The notes under the pieces: model-generated
The model's database searches: none
What the model was told of the DNA's origin: nothing
What the model saw: only the letters and a program-made list of their open reading frames with translations
Position numbers and translations under genes: made by a program
Shown here: positions 1-10,400 of the stretch, piece by piece
Layout: every line of letters begins with the position of its first letter
How positions within the stretch are numbered: position 1 is the stretch's first letter
Assembly (NCBI GenBank): GCA_026692905.1
Contig: JAPLNL010000097.1
Location: forward strand, 1 to 61,490
Length of the DNA: 61,490 bases
From: Planctomycetota bacterium
GTDB lineage: Bacteria; Planctomycetota; Planctomycetia; Pirellulales; Pirellulaceae
Direction: 5' to 3'

Positions 1-121
1 GGGTGAGGGGTTTTGCATTGTGTTTTGATGGGAATTTTGTTTCGCTCGCAGTGCTAAAAAGCTATAAACAAATAACTGAACCGAAGACTTGTTACTGACA
101 ATTCAACCCCTCCCCCACCTG

Positions 122-150
122 CCCCCTCTCCCCGATTCGGGGCGAGGGGG
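122..150. repeat. GC-rich hairpin (REP-like)
   Basis: A C-rich arm at 122-134 pairs with a G-rich arm at 138-150 (12 of 13 positions) across a 3-nt loop. It lies in the first 460 bases, where I see no gene. It resembles the CCCTCTCCCCG-type dispersed palindromes of many bacterial genomes. It could also be the terminator of a gene left of the window, but there is no T-run after it on the plus strand. Confidence 0.5.
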
Positions 151-196
151 AGAAAATCACGTCGTTGCCGATTAGTTTCAAGGAAATTAGACTTCT

Positions 197-268
197 ATGC
201 ACTTCGGCATAAGTTTTTCGGACTAATTAGCCGTTGGGCGCTAGCCCCGGTTTTCGACGAATGTCGAG
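197..268. repeat. Half copy of the CTAAGCAC/CCCCGGTTTTC element
   Basis: The stretch from GCACTTCGGCATAAG through GCCGTTGGGCGCTAGCCCC to GACGAATGTCGAG matches the left half of the fuller element at 20420-20562, including the CACTTCGGCAT end and the GCCGTTGGGCGCT core. A third, degenerate copy lies at 34699-34767. The remaining sequence from 1 to 460 holds no convincing gene; the open frame that begins near 283 has no family resemblance. Confidence 0.6.
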
Positions 269-460
269 CAATCTAGGAAACAGTGGGTCAGGAACGCATT
301 GGAGGGAAAAGGAGGCGAGGTTATGATGTTGCCGTTTTGATGGGCAAATTAGGTTGTTCCTTCGGATTTCAACGTTGCCAACCATCTAAAATTGCATCGG
401 GCTTGCCAACCTTTCTTTTATCACTTAGCAATCGAAATCAGATCTGTGGGAAACATTTCA

Positions 461-3400
461 ATGTCGACGAATCGTTTTTGCAATGTCATCAGCCGCGCGA
501 ACAAAAGGTTGAGGTTGGTAGTCGCCCTGGCACTAGCCACCCAGTTCAGTGTCTCATCCCACGCAGACGACACGAAGCAACGCCCTGCACCCGAGATGCC
601 GAAATTGGCCGAAAAGTCTGCAGATGCGGCAACGGCAATCGGTTCCTTCAAACGGCCAATCGGTATGACTTGCGAACTATTTGCCGCTGAGCCGATGGTC
701 GGTAACCCCGTTGCGTTTACGATCGACAATCATGGTCGAGTTGTTGTTTGCGAAAGTTACCGACAAGAAAATGGCGTTACGGACAACCGTGGTCACGATG
801 AAAAATGGCTCTCAGCAGACTTGGCTGCGGTAACAGTAGCGGATCGAATTCGTTATCACCGAGAGCAGTTGGGCGACAAAGCGGCCGATTATGAAAAGCA
901 AATCGACTTGCTCCGCATGCTGATCGATACCGATGGAGACATGAAAGCGGACAAGGCCACGGTGTATGCATCCGGCTTCAATAGTATCGAGGAAGGGACT
1001 GGAGCTGGAGCGTTGGTTCGAGGCGACACCATTTACTACACGAACATTCCCAAGCTATGGGCGTTGGTCGACAAAGATAACGATGGAGTTGCCGACGAGC
1101 GAATCGTGCTTGCCGATGGGTTTGGAGTGCGCGTTGCATTCCGGGGACACGATATGCATGGGCTCATCATGGGGCCCGATGGTCGGCTTTATTTTTCGAT
1201 CGGTGATCGAGGATACCATGTCGAAACACCGACGGGACTTATTGCTAATCCAGAGAGTGGTGCCGTCTTTCGGTGCGAACTCGATGGTTCCAAGCTCGAG
1301 GTTTTAGCGACTGGCCTTCGCAATCCGCAAGAACTTGCCTTCGATGACTACGGAAACTTGTTCACGGGTGACAATAATTCAGATTCAGGGGACAAGGCTC
1401 GATGGGTTTACATTGTGCGAGGTGGCGACACGGGCTGGCGAATGATGTATCAGTACCTATCCGACCGAGGCCCCTTCAATCGAGAGAAAATTTGGTATCC
1501 GTTCAGCGATGAATCGCCAGTCTACACGGTCCCACCGATTGCCAATATTGCCGATGGTCCTTCGGGGCTAGCTTGCTATCCGGGGACAGGATTTACAGCC
1601 ACGGAAGGAACCCCGGACCCATTCCAGAATGCATTTTTCCTGTGTGATTTTCGGGGGCAAGCTTCGAATAGCGGGGTTCGAATGGTCAAAGTTGACCCAA
1701 AAGGCGCCTTTTTTGAACTCAAAAAAAACGAGCCGTTTGTATGGAACATCTTAGCAACGGACGTTGAGTTTGCACCCGATGGTGGCATGTACGTTAGCGA
1801 CTGGGTCAACGGATGGAAGGGAGAAAACAAAGGGCGGATCTATCGTTTTGCCGACGAAAAAGCCCAGGGCTCCGAACTGGTAAAATCCACTCGCATTTTG
1901 CTGCGAGACGGAATGAAATCGCGGAGCAAGGATGAGCTAGGCGACTTGCTGGGGCATGCCGATCGGCGTGTCCGCTTCGAAGCGCAATGGGAGCTTGCAA
2001 GCCGAGGTGACGGCGACATTTTGGAGTCAGCAACTCAGTCAGCGAGCACTTCCGAAATCAAACAACTTCATGGTGTTTGGGGCTTGGGGCAGCTGCTGCG
2101 TGCAAAGCCAAAGGACGCAACCGTATCCAGTGCACTCGTAAAGTGCCTTTCTCACTCAGAGCCCATGGTCGTGTCGCGTGCCATGGAAGCACTAGCCGAT
2201 GCTGGCTACAAGCCTGCAAAGCCCGCATTGGAGCAACTGCTAACGCATGATTCCGCGGTGGTGAAGTCGGCGACCTGTATGGCGGTTGGGCTACTAGGCT
2301 CCGACGACTCCTTGCCCAGCATCATCCGCATTCTAGAGGAGAACAACAATCAAGATCCGATCTTGAGACACGCCGGCATCATGGGATTGGTTGGTGTTAA
2401 GGACTACGAAAAGCTGAAAGCATTAAAGAATCATGCGAGTGAAGCGGTTCGAGTAGCAGCGGTGGTGGCGCTTCGAAAACAAGCCAATCCAATCGTTTTC
2501 GAATTCCTCAAGGACAGCTCTGCAAAAGTGAGAAAGGAAGCCGTACTCGCTATCCACGATGTGCCTCAGTTACATAGCCAACTACCTGCTCTCGCTGAAC
2601 TCCCGTTAGCAGCCGATACGGAGGAGCCGGTAGTCAATCGTGTTCTCAACGCAAGCTTCCGTTTAGGTCGCGAACAAGATGCGAATCGGCTTGCAAGTTT
2701 TGCCGCGCGTGCTGGCGGCAAGGACTCGATGCGCGTAGAAGCCCTTGAGATGCTCGCAAATTGGGCCAAACCGGGTGACCGTGATCGTGTCATGAATCGA
2801 CATCAGCCTCTGAGCGATCGAAGTCCAGACTTTGCTGCCAAAGCCCTGAAGGCTCGTATCGAGGAGCTGGCTGCCGCCCCCCAAGCAGTTAGCGATAAGT
2901 TCCTTGAGGTAGGAGCCAAGGCTGGATTGACCGAGATCGCGAAGATATTAACCGTCACCGCCAAGGATCCACAATCGGAGGGTGCTCGACGCGGCGCCGC
3001 GATCCGAGCCTTGATCAATCTTGCTCCAGATGCGATCCAAGCAATGATCCCTGAATTCGTTCGTGATGCCGATGTGGATGTGCGAATGGCGAGTATGGCC
3101 TTTCAAGTTACGAAGACTCCCAATGACGCAACGAAAAGTTTGAAACAAGCGATCAGCTCGAAAATCGTTCGAGAACGCCAGTTCGCTTGGGATCAACTTG
3201 CGATCATGAACAACGAAGAGTCCAAAGAATTGGTCGCAAAGGGAGTTGACGGGTACCTCAATGGGACGTTGGAACGCGATTGCTGGATCAATGTCGTCGA
3301 GGCAGCCAAAGGTAAACTCAAGGGGGATTTGGAGAAGCGACTCCAGGACAAGGTTGCCGTTCTCGAAAACCTAAAGGAGTCAGAACCCAAGAAGCACTAT

Positions 3401-3892
3401 GAGGATTGCGTTGACGGCGGAGATGTCGCACAAGGCCGATCGCTCTTTTTCACCCGAAGCAGTTTGTCCTGTGTTCGATGCCATAAGGTTGGAAGCACAG
3501 GTGGCGAGGTTGGCCCGAACTTGAGCGCACTAGGAGCGCAGAAGTCGCGTGAGTATTTGCTCGAAGCGATCGTAGCACCAAATGCGGCCATCGCACAAGG
3601 GTTCGAAACCGTTGTCATTTTGGACGAGGATGGAAAGACCGTTTCTGGCATTCTCAAGTCCGAAGACGATATCAATTTGACTCTGATGGATGCGCAAGGA
3701 GCGCTCATCAAAATCCCAAAGGATAATATCGATGAACGCAGAAAAGGGCAGTCTTCAATGCCGGTCGATCTGTTAAAGTACCTAAATAAGCGGGAGCTGA
3801 GAGATCTTGTCGCGTACCTCGCAACGCTAGACGGCAGCCCAGTAGCAGTTGCGAATCCAAACGAAGCACAAGGTGGTCACAAGTTGGAGTAG
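461..3892 (+). CDS. PVC-type membrane-bound dehydrogenase with HEAT repeats and C-terminal cytochrome c
   Basis: Secreted or periplasmic protein of 1143 aa. The ATG at 461 is chosen because it begins a typical signal peptide (basic RANKRLR, hydrophobic LVVALALA, cleavage near SSHADD); a TTG 69 bases upstream would bury it. Residues of about 60-460 form a soluble-dehydrogenase-like beta-propeller with Asp-rich loops (DTDGDMKADKAT, DKDNDGVADE). About 480-970 are HEAT-like helical repeats. About 990-1120 are a cytochrome c domain with heme motif CVRCH (Cys1004, Cys1007, His1008) and a likely axial Met near 1100. This architecture is typical of planctomycete proteins annotated as PVC-type heme-binding CxxCH proteins. 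They are thought to oxidise sugars or other organics outside the cytoplasm, but the substrate is unknown. It converges with the RraA-like gene. Confidence 0.9.
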   Translation: MSTNRFCNVISRANKRLRLVVALALATQFSVSSHADDTKQRPAPEMPKLAEKSADAATAIGSFKRPIGMTCELFAAEPMVGNPVAFTIDNHGRVVVCESYRQENGVTDNRGHDEKWLSADLAAVTVADRIRYHREQLGDKAADYEKQIDLLRMLIDTDGDMKADKATVYASGFNSIEEGTGAGALVRGDTIYYTNIPKLWALVDKDNDGVADERIVLADGFGVRVAFRGHDMHGLIMGPDGRLYFSIGDRGYHVETPTGLIANPESGAVFRCELDGSKLEVLATGLRNPQELAFDDYGNLFTGDNNSDSGDKARWVYIVRGGDTGWRMMYQYLSDRGPFNREKIWYPFSDESPVYTVPPIANIADGPSGLACYPGTGFTATEGTPDPFQNAFFLCDFRGQASNSGVRMVKVDPKGAFFELKKNEPFVWNILATDVEFAPDGGMYVSDWVNGWKGENKGRIYRFADEKAQGSELVKSTRILLRDGMKSRSKDELGDLLGHADRRVRFEAQWELASRGDGDILESATQSASTSEIKQLHGVWGLGQLLRAKPKDATVSSALVKCLSHSEPMVVSRAMEALADAGYKPAKPALEQLLTHDSAVVKSATCMAVGLLGSDDSLPSIIRILEENNNQDPILRHAGIMGLVGVKDYEKLKALKNHASEAVRVAAVVALRKQANPIVFEFLKDSSAKVRKEAVLAIHDVPQLHSQLPALAELPLAADTEEPVVNRVLNASFRLGREQDANRLASFAARAGGKDSMRVEALEMLANWAKPGDRDRVMNRHQPLSDRSPDFAAKALKARIEELAAAPQAVSDKFLEVGAKAGLTEIAKILTVTAKDPQSEGARRGAAIRALINLAPDAIQAMIPEFVRDADVDVRMASMAFQVTKTPNDATKSLKQAISSKIVRERQFAWDQLAIMNNEESKELVAKGVDGYLNGTLERDCWINVVEAAKGKLKGDLEKRLQDKVAVLENLKESEPKKHYEDCVDGGDVAQGRSLFFTRSSLSCVRCHKVGSTGGEVGPNLSALGAQKSREYLLEAIVAPNAAIAQGFETVVILDEDGKTVSGILKSEDDINLTLMDAQGALIKIPKDNIDERRKGQSSMPVDLLKYLNKRELRDLVAYLATLDGSPVAVANPNEAQGGHKLE

Positions 3893-4011
3893 AAGGGCTT
3901 TTCGAGACCCCAGCGGCCTCGTGCCGCTTGGTGGATATGGTTCGTAAGCCAGTAGCCGTGGTTCGTACCGCCTACGCAATCGTCGCGGAGGGTGCTGCTC
4001 GCCGACCATGC

Positions 4012-4755
4012 TCACCATTCACCTTGGCGATCGAATTTCTTTTGCGAGGCTTTTCGGAATTCCGAACCTGCGATGGCTAACCTTTCCAGCGTTTCAGCTT
4101 GACCTGCTTGACTAGCGGCGCGGGCGGCGGCAATGACCGTGTCGCATTCGTTCCCATCCATGAAAATGGCGGCATCTAGTAACTTTGCTTCATCCTCGGC
4201 GGGAATAGCCAAAAACCCATGCTTGTCCGCATGGATGAGTTGCCCGGGGCGTATGGTTCGTCCAAAGACCTGAACTTCGCAACCCCATTGGACTGGCGTA
4301 ACATGCGCGTGACCAACGCACAGTCTCCTGGCGATGGATTTGAAGCCAGCGTTGGTCATTTCATCCAGATCGCGTATTGCACCGTCGGTGATGGTGCCTA
4401 CACATCCCAGAGCGCGATGAGCGTTGCTGTTGACTTCGCCCCAAAACGAGCCAATCACTCGAGGTTTATCCAAGTCTTGAATCACAACGATTTTGGGTCC
4501 TGGTTGCTCCGCGACGTATTTACGATACTCTGCCCACGCGTTTGGTTGAGATTGATGTGCACGGTTGGATGGTTCCACAATGAGCGTTACTGCGTAACCG
4601 ACCATGGGGCCCATTTGTGGCATGAAGTCTCTCGTTTCTTCGAGATTGAAAGCATCCGCCGCGATATCGAATTTGGTAATCTGCTCCCAACCGTTGTAGA
4701 CAGTCGGAGTATTCCATCGTTTGAGTCTGAGCAGATCGGAATGTGGAAGTGCCAT
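4012..4755 (-). CDS. RraA family protein (HMG/oxaloacetate aldolase-like fold)
   Basis: This 247-aa cytoplasmic protein has the RraA hallmark region GEVNSNAHRALGCVGTIT at 106-123, followed by DGAIRD at 124-129. Arg128 and Asp129 are at the substrate- and metal-binding positions of class II 4-hydroxy-4-methyl-2-oxoglutarate/oxaloacetate aldolases, and the PGQ...HAD.HG segment at 170-180 also matches. The family splits between these aldolases and regulators of RNase E. A position beside a 2-hydroxyacid dehydrogenase and an organic-acid transporter favours an enzyme. It starts at 4755, 108 bases from the divergent dehydrogenase gene, so the two probably share a promoter region. It is longer than minimal RraA (about 160 aa) because of extra N- and C-terminal helices. 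Confidence 0.85.
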   Translation of the reverse strand: MALPHSDLLRLKRWNTPTVYNGWEQITKFDIAADAFNLEETRDFMPQMGPMVGYAVTLIVEPSNRAHQSQPNAWAEYRKYVAEQPGPKIVVIQDLDKPRVIGSFWGEVNSNAHRALGCVGTITDGAIRDLDEMTNAGFKSIARRLCVGHAHVTPVQWGCEVQVFGRTIRPGQLIHADKHGFLAIPAEDEAKLLDAAIFMDGNECDTVIAAARAASQAGQAETLERLAIAGSEFRKASQKKFDRQGEW

Positions 4756-4863
4756 GAGTTGAGATCCATTGAAACCAGGGGTAGATTCGCGAGCGGACGA
4801 CTATGCTAGAATATAACGATCTTTCCCCTTTTTCGAATCCCTCCAGGCAGAGATCCTCCCTCC

Positions 4864-5862
4864 ATGGCCTCCCAACGTTTCCAGATCGTCGTTTCCGACT
4901 TCATCAATGATTCACTTGAAACAGAAAAAAAGATCGTCGGTGACATTGCCGATGTGATCGCTTTAAACGCCCATAGTGAAAGCGAACTGAAGGGCCGAAT
5001 CGAACATGCTGATGCAATCATGCTGTATCACAATCTTGAAATTCGAAGACCGACCATTGAGCGATTGGAACGTTGTCAACTGATCGTCCGATGCGGAGTT
5101 GGGTTCGATAACGTGGATTACGTCTATGCTCGCTCGCGCGGCATTGTGGTCGCGAATGTCCCTGACTACGGAACTGAGGAGGTGGCGGATTCCGCGATCG
5201 GAATGATGTTGGCTTTAACTCGTGGTATCAACTTCTTCAACGTTCGAATGCGAGAAACACCGGATCCGTGGATGTATTCGACAGCAGGCAAGCTATTTCG
5301 TCTTCGTGGACGAACATTTGGTCTCTTGGGGCTAGGTCGGATTGGGAGCGCCACCGCACTTAGGGCCAAAGCGATGGGAATGAATGTGATTTTTTATGAT
5401 CCTTACCAGCAAGATGGATACGACAAAGCACTTGGTATTCGTCGCGTCGAATCGCTCCAGGAATTGCTTGAGGGTTCGTATGTTCTGAGTATGCATTGCC
5501 CCAATACTCCTGAGACCAAGCACATTATCGACGCCAAAGCACTCAATGCGATGCAGGACGGAAGTTATTTGATCAATACGGCGCGTGGGGCAATTGTGGA
5601 TGTAACCGCTATCCCGGATGCGATTGCGAGCGGGAAGCTTGCGGGTGCTGCTATCGATGTTTTGGTGGACGAACCGCCCGCAAAGGACAATGTACTGCTT
5701 GCTGCCTGGAGAGACCCAAAGCATCCAGCTTATACCCGTTTGATTATCAATCCTCATTCGGCATTCTATTCCGAAGAAGGGCTCGCGGACATGCGAATCA
5801 AAGGATCTCAAGCTTGTCGTAATGTGCTGCTAGGAAAACCACTCAGAAACATCGTCAACTAA
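4864..5862 (+). CDS. CtBP-like D-isomer-specific 2-hydroxyacid dehydrogenase
   Basis: The 332-aa NAD-dependent oxidoreductase shows the Rossmann motif GLGRIG (156-161) followed by an acidic residue at DP (179-180). The catalytic set is Arg241 (NTARG), Glu270 (DEPP) and His298 (NPHSAF). The HSAFYSEE ending and overall length fit the C-terminal-binding-protein-like branch rather than SerA. It should interconvert a 2-oxo and a 2-hydroxy acid; the substrate cannot be read from sequence. It is divergent from the RraA-like gene and 105 bases before the MFS transporter on the same strand, which suggests one catabolic unit for a hydroxy or sugar acid. Confidence 0.9.
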   Translation: MASQRFQIVVSDFINDSLETEKKIVGDIADVIALNAHSESELKGRIEHADAIMLYHNLEIRRPTIERLERCQLIVRCGVGFDNVDYVYARSRGIVVANVPDYGTEEVADSAIGMMLALTRGINFFNVRMRETPDPWMYSTAGKLFRLRGRTFGLLGLGRIGSATALRAKAMGMNVIFYDPYQQDGYDKALGIRRVESLQELLEGSYVLSMHCPNTPETKHIIDAKALNAMQDGSYLINTARGAIVDVTAIPDAIASGKLAGAAIDVLVDEPPAKDNVLLAAWRDPKHPAYTRLIINPHSAFYSEEGLADMRIKGSQACRNVLLGKPLRNIVN

Positions 5863-5967
5863 CGTGCGTTAGCTGACATAGGCCTGAGTATCTTTAACAA
5901 AATCGATGGTGCCAACGGCCTTGTGTTCTAGTTCCTTTCCATCTGACAAAGCAAAGCGCAACATTCC

Positions 5968-7341
5968 ATGCCAGCGTCACGAACACAAGTCAAGAGTCCA
6001 TTAGGACGACTCGAGGTGTTGGCATTTGCTTGCACGCTTTCCATGATTACTTATTTGGATCGCGTCTGCTTTGGTGCAGCGGTACCGTTCATTATCCGAG
6101 ACTTGGGGCTAAAGGATATCAGCGATCTAAAATGGGCTTTTACGGCGTTTTCGATCGCCTATGCAACATTTGAAGTTCCGAGCGGATGGCTTGGGGACGC
6201 ATTTGGGCCACGTCGAACCTTACTGCGAATTGTGATTGGCTGGTCCATATTCACAGCGTTAACGGGCTTGGTGGGGTTGAAGATAGGTGCTTTTACCTTT
6301 GGTGGACTGGGAATACTGTGCCTCGTTCGATTCCTCTTTGGAATTGGAGAAGCGGGCGCTTTTCCAAACTTGGCTCGCGTTGTTGCCAATTGGTTTCCAT
6401 CTGAAGAACGGGGACGTGCGAAGGGATGGATCTGGATGTCAGGCCGATTCATGGGTGGAATTACACCTTTGATTTGGACCGTATTGGTGATAGGCACGGA
6501 TTACTCAATTCCACTCGTTTCATGGCGAGGCGCTTTTCTGCTTTTTGGTGCCATAGGTCTGGTTTGGTGCGTTGTCTTTGCATGTCGTTTTAAGGACCAC
6601 CCCGCTGTTGCGAATGCACATTCAGTACCGCTTGCAACCAAAGAAGTGCATGCGATTCCTTGGAAACTACTTCTTACGAACCGAAGCACTTGGTTGCTTG
6701 GACTGATGTATGCATGCGCGAGCTTCTCCTGGTATTTCAATATCACCTACTTCCCATCGTATTTAGAAACGCGACATGGACTCGCTGCCAACAGCCTCCT
6801 CGGTGCAATCTTGAAAGGCGGGCCACTGCTATTGGGTGGATTCGGGTGTTTGCTGGGGGGGTATTGGACTGATTTCTTAACGCAAAGGCTTCGCAATCGT
6901 AGCTGGGCTCGCCGCATCCCCGCAATGACTGGTCATGGTCTTTGTGGTTGTTGTTACTTAGTCGCGATCTATACTCATTCACCTTGGACGGCAGCATTGG
7001 CGATATCGCTAGCGGCATTTTCCAATGATTTGATGATGGGGGCAGCCTGGGCCATCTGCCAAGATATCGGTCAGCGGCATACCGCGGTGGTGGCGGGTTG
7101 GATGAATATGCTAGGCAATTTAGGAGGAGCCATCTCGGGTTGGACGATTGGTACGATTCTCGTCATGGCCAAGGCCGGTCGGGCCGCAACGGATCAAGTG
7201 GATGTTGACTCAATGACGGACACTGCCAAACAAGCTGCACTGGTACAAGGGTATGATATAACGTTGATGGCGTTTGTTGTCGTATCGTTTGTTGCAGTGC
7301 TGGCTTGGTTGCCAATCGATGCCGAAAAGCCGCTTGAATGA
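5968..7341 (+). CDS. MFS transporter, anion:cation symporter type
   Basis: This 457-aa inner-membrane protein has about twelve hydrophobic segments. The first helix carries the LDRVCFG signature and is followed by the GWLGDAFGPRR loop, both typical of the ACS branch of the major facilitator superfamily (hexuronate, glucarate, galactonate and related organic anions). The central RFLFGIGEAGAFPNLARV motif is also family-typical. The start at 5968 puts MPASRTQVKSPLGR before the first helix. Neighbouring RraA-like and 2-hydroxyacid dehydrogenase genes fit import of a sugar acid or similar carboxylate. The exact substrate is unknown. Confidence 0.88.
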   Translation: MPASRTQVKSPLGRLEVLAFACTLSMITYLDRVCFGAAVPFIIRDLGLKDISDLKWAFTAFSIAYATFEVPSGWLGDAFGPRRTLLRIVIGWSIFTALTGLVGLKIGAFTFGGLGILCLVRFLFGIGEAGAFPNLARVVANWFPSEERGRAKGWIWMSGRFMGGITPLIWTVLVIGTDYSIPLVSWRGAFLLFGAIGLVWCVVFACRFKDHPAVANAHSVPLATKEVHAIPWKLLLTNRSTWLLGLMYACASFSWYFNITYFPSYLETRHGLAANSLLGAILKGGPLLLGGFGCLLGGYWTDFLTQRLRNRSWARRIPAMTGHGLCGCCYLVAIYTHSPWTAALAISLAAFSNDLMMGAAWAICQDIGQRHTAVVAGWMNMLGNLGGAISGWTIGTILVMAKAGRAATDQVDVDSMTDTAKQAALVQGYDITLMAFVVVSFVAVLAWLPIDAEKPLE

Positions 7342-7481
7342 ACTCGATAGTGCCGTTGTTCGATGCTAAGGCCTTTTCGACAATCGTTCATTCATGGTCC
7401 CATTTTATTTGATGCGGCTCATCAACTCGGTGGTAGGTTCCCCGACCATTCCTCTCCCTCAAATTCCGAATCGATTTTAAG

Positions 7482-10400
7482 ATGTTTCGTTTACTCGCCT
7501 CATTCACTTGTATGCTCCCCTATTGCTGTTCTTCCAAAAGCTTGCGTGTCTTAACTGCTGTTCTTGCCGCTTTCGCGACGGTGTGCGTTCTATCGCAGGC
7601 CACCGCACAAATTCCAGAATGGGCCGACAAAAGGCTTACGACTCGAGACGGATTGGTTCTATGGCTGGACGCAAACGCAATTCCAGCGGCTAGGAAAGCC
7701 AACAATTTGACTTCGCTTCCGAACCGTGGCGCACTAGAGAAATGGCCAGATGGTTCCGGGACTGGGCGGCAATTTCTACAGGCATCATCAGGAGCTCAAC
7801 CGCAGTTGGTTCCCATTGGTGACTCTTGGAGCGTTCGCTTTGATGGCGAGACAGATCACATGCGTTGCCTATCTGTGCCGGGTAAGATCGAAGCGGCAAC
7901 TTTGTTCATAGTAGCAGCTCCGCATGACAATTTCGGCGAGTTTCGTGGTCTGTTCGCCACCAATGCTCCCCAAAAACGCGACTACGAATCGGGCCTTACG
8001 GTCGACCTTGGTGCTGCCCCGACCGCCTCGCTGGAATACGTCAACGTCGAGGGGTCAGGTTTCGGTGGTGCTCGCAATGTATTGAAGGACACTCAACGCT
8101 TTGGCACCTTGCAAACAATGGAAACGGTTTTCGATCCACAGAGTCGCAAAGTCACTTTGTCGATCGATGGTAAACAAGCTGGCGAGCGATCTTTTGAACC
8201 GAAAGTTCTCTCCATTGACCAACTGACTTTGGCTGCTCGATTTTACACGAATGGTCCGGGGGAACACATTGTGCGCGGGCCGTTGAAATGTGATATCGCA
8301 GAAGTACTCTTTTACGATCGCGTTCTCAGCAAAGAAGAAAGAGCCTCCGTTCGCGCTTACCTCACAGCCAAGCACGCAAATTTGGCTGATCGGCTGCCGG
8401 GCGAATTGAAGTTGACGCCGGGCGTCACACTTGTGAAAGCGGAAAATCCGCCGCTCATTCAAATGTTTGTGCCCGGGTTCACCGTCCGTGAGTTGCCTGT
8501 CGAATTGACCAATGTTAACAATGTTCGCTATCGTGAAGATGGCCGTCTAATGACGTTGGGGTACAACGGCGACTTACATCTGCTTTCCGATACCGATGGC
8601 GACGGGGTGGAAGACAAAGCGGAGTTGTTTTGGAAAAACCAGGGAAGCTTGCGTGGGCCACTTGGGATGCTCTTGACTCCGCCAGGATATGCAAAAGGTC
8701 GCGGTGTCTTTGTACCGAGTAAAGGGAAAGTGTCTCTCATCGTCGACACTAATGGTGACGACAAAGCAGACGAGGAAATCGTTATCGCAACCGGTTGGAA
8801 GGAAATCTCGCAAAATGTCGACGCGGTTGGAATCACGATGGACAAAGAGGGTGCTATCTATTTTGGTCTCGGGACGGCCAATTATGCGAACGCTTACATG
8901 GTCGATGAATCAGGCAAAGCCGAATACGACATCAAAAGCGAACGAGGAACGGTCCAACGCATTTCGCCGGATTTCAGCAAGCGAGAAACCCTCTGTACCG
9001 GCATTCGTTTTCCAATTGCATTCGCGTTTAACGATGCGGGGCATTTGTTTTGCTCGGAACAAGAAGGGGCAACTTGGCTTCCTAACGGGAACCCTCTCGA
9101 CGAGCTTCTGCATATTCAAGCCGGTCGTCACTATGGGTTTCCCCCTCGCCATCCACGCCACAATCCAGACGTGATCGATGAACCATCGACTTTTGATTAC
9201 GGTCCGCAGCATCAGTCAACCTGCGGTATGGTTTTCAACAACGCGGTGAATGGCGGACCAGTCTTTGGACCTGCCGCATGGACCAAACAAGCTCTCGTTT
9301 GCGGTGAGTCACGCGGTAAACTTTGGCGCACCCAGTTGTTCAAAACCGAAGCTGGATACGTTGCGTCGACTCATCTTTTTGCTGGTCTGCAGATGTTGAC
9401 AATCGATGGGTGTGTTGCCCCGGATGGCGATTTTGTGGTGGCATGTCACAGCGGACCTCCCGATTGGGGGACTGGTCCAACTGGAATTGGGAAATTGTTT
9501 CGGATCAAATACTCCGATCCATCCTCGCCGCAACCCGTCGCCACTTGGTCAGAATCCCCTAACGAAATACGGATTGCCTTCGACCGTCCAATCGACCCGC
9601 TCAAGATGCGCAATTTGGCCGAGCAGGTCAAAGTGGAGTTCGGTGAATTCGTGCGAGCTGGCGATCGTTTTGAAACGCTGGTTCCGCCCTACGCAGTGGT
9701 CAAACGTCAACTTGCAACCCCTCGATTTGAACTGCCCGTGGCCGGAGCGTCGCTAACCGGTGACCTAAGGACCTTGGTCGTGAGCACAGCGACCATGAAA
9801 TCCAATTCGCATTATGCAGTTACCTTGCCAGTCCCCGAAGAATCTCTGAAATCGGAAGCGAAATCAACGAAACATTCGCAGATCGATCTGGATTTATCAC
9901 TGACAGGCGTACAAGCAATATGGACAACTAAAGACGCAGAGCAAGTTGCCTTGGTTAACACCACCGGCTGGTTGCCTCATCTCAACCTGCAAGTGGCCCG
10001 CGAGTTTACTCAAGGCAGTTCACAGCACGAAGCCTTGTGGTCGGCTATGGAATCGTCGGGCGAATTGATGCTTCGGACGAACCTTGATCTACATCACCTT
10101 TTGCGTCCTGTCGTTCAACCTGGCTCCAAGATCGACTACGAATGGCCCGCTGAGTCGGTCACGCTGGTTCTCTCCTCGCCCCAACCCATCGCGGTGTCAT
10201 CTTCGCTCGGGAAAATAGAATCGCAGTTGAGCAATGGTGTCCATGTTGTTCGATTAACATGCTCTGGTGACGCAGCAGCATTAGTGGAGCTTGAGATCAA
10301 ATTGACGAAGGCTACGGATGCAAAGCCGCAACTCGACGTCTCGGTACACACGGCAGAAGACCCCCGCGATCGACCGTTACCCTTGAATCGATTCTATATG

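Noticed and set aside
3905-3930. Possible terminator AGCGGC/GCCGCT after the first dehydrogenase gene
   Set aside because: The stem is only six bases and no T-run follows on either strand.
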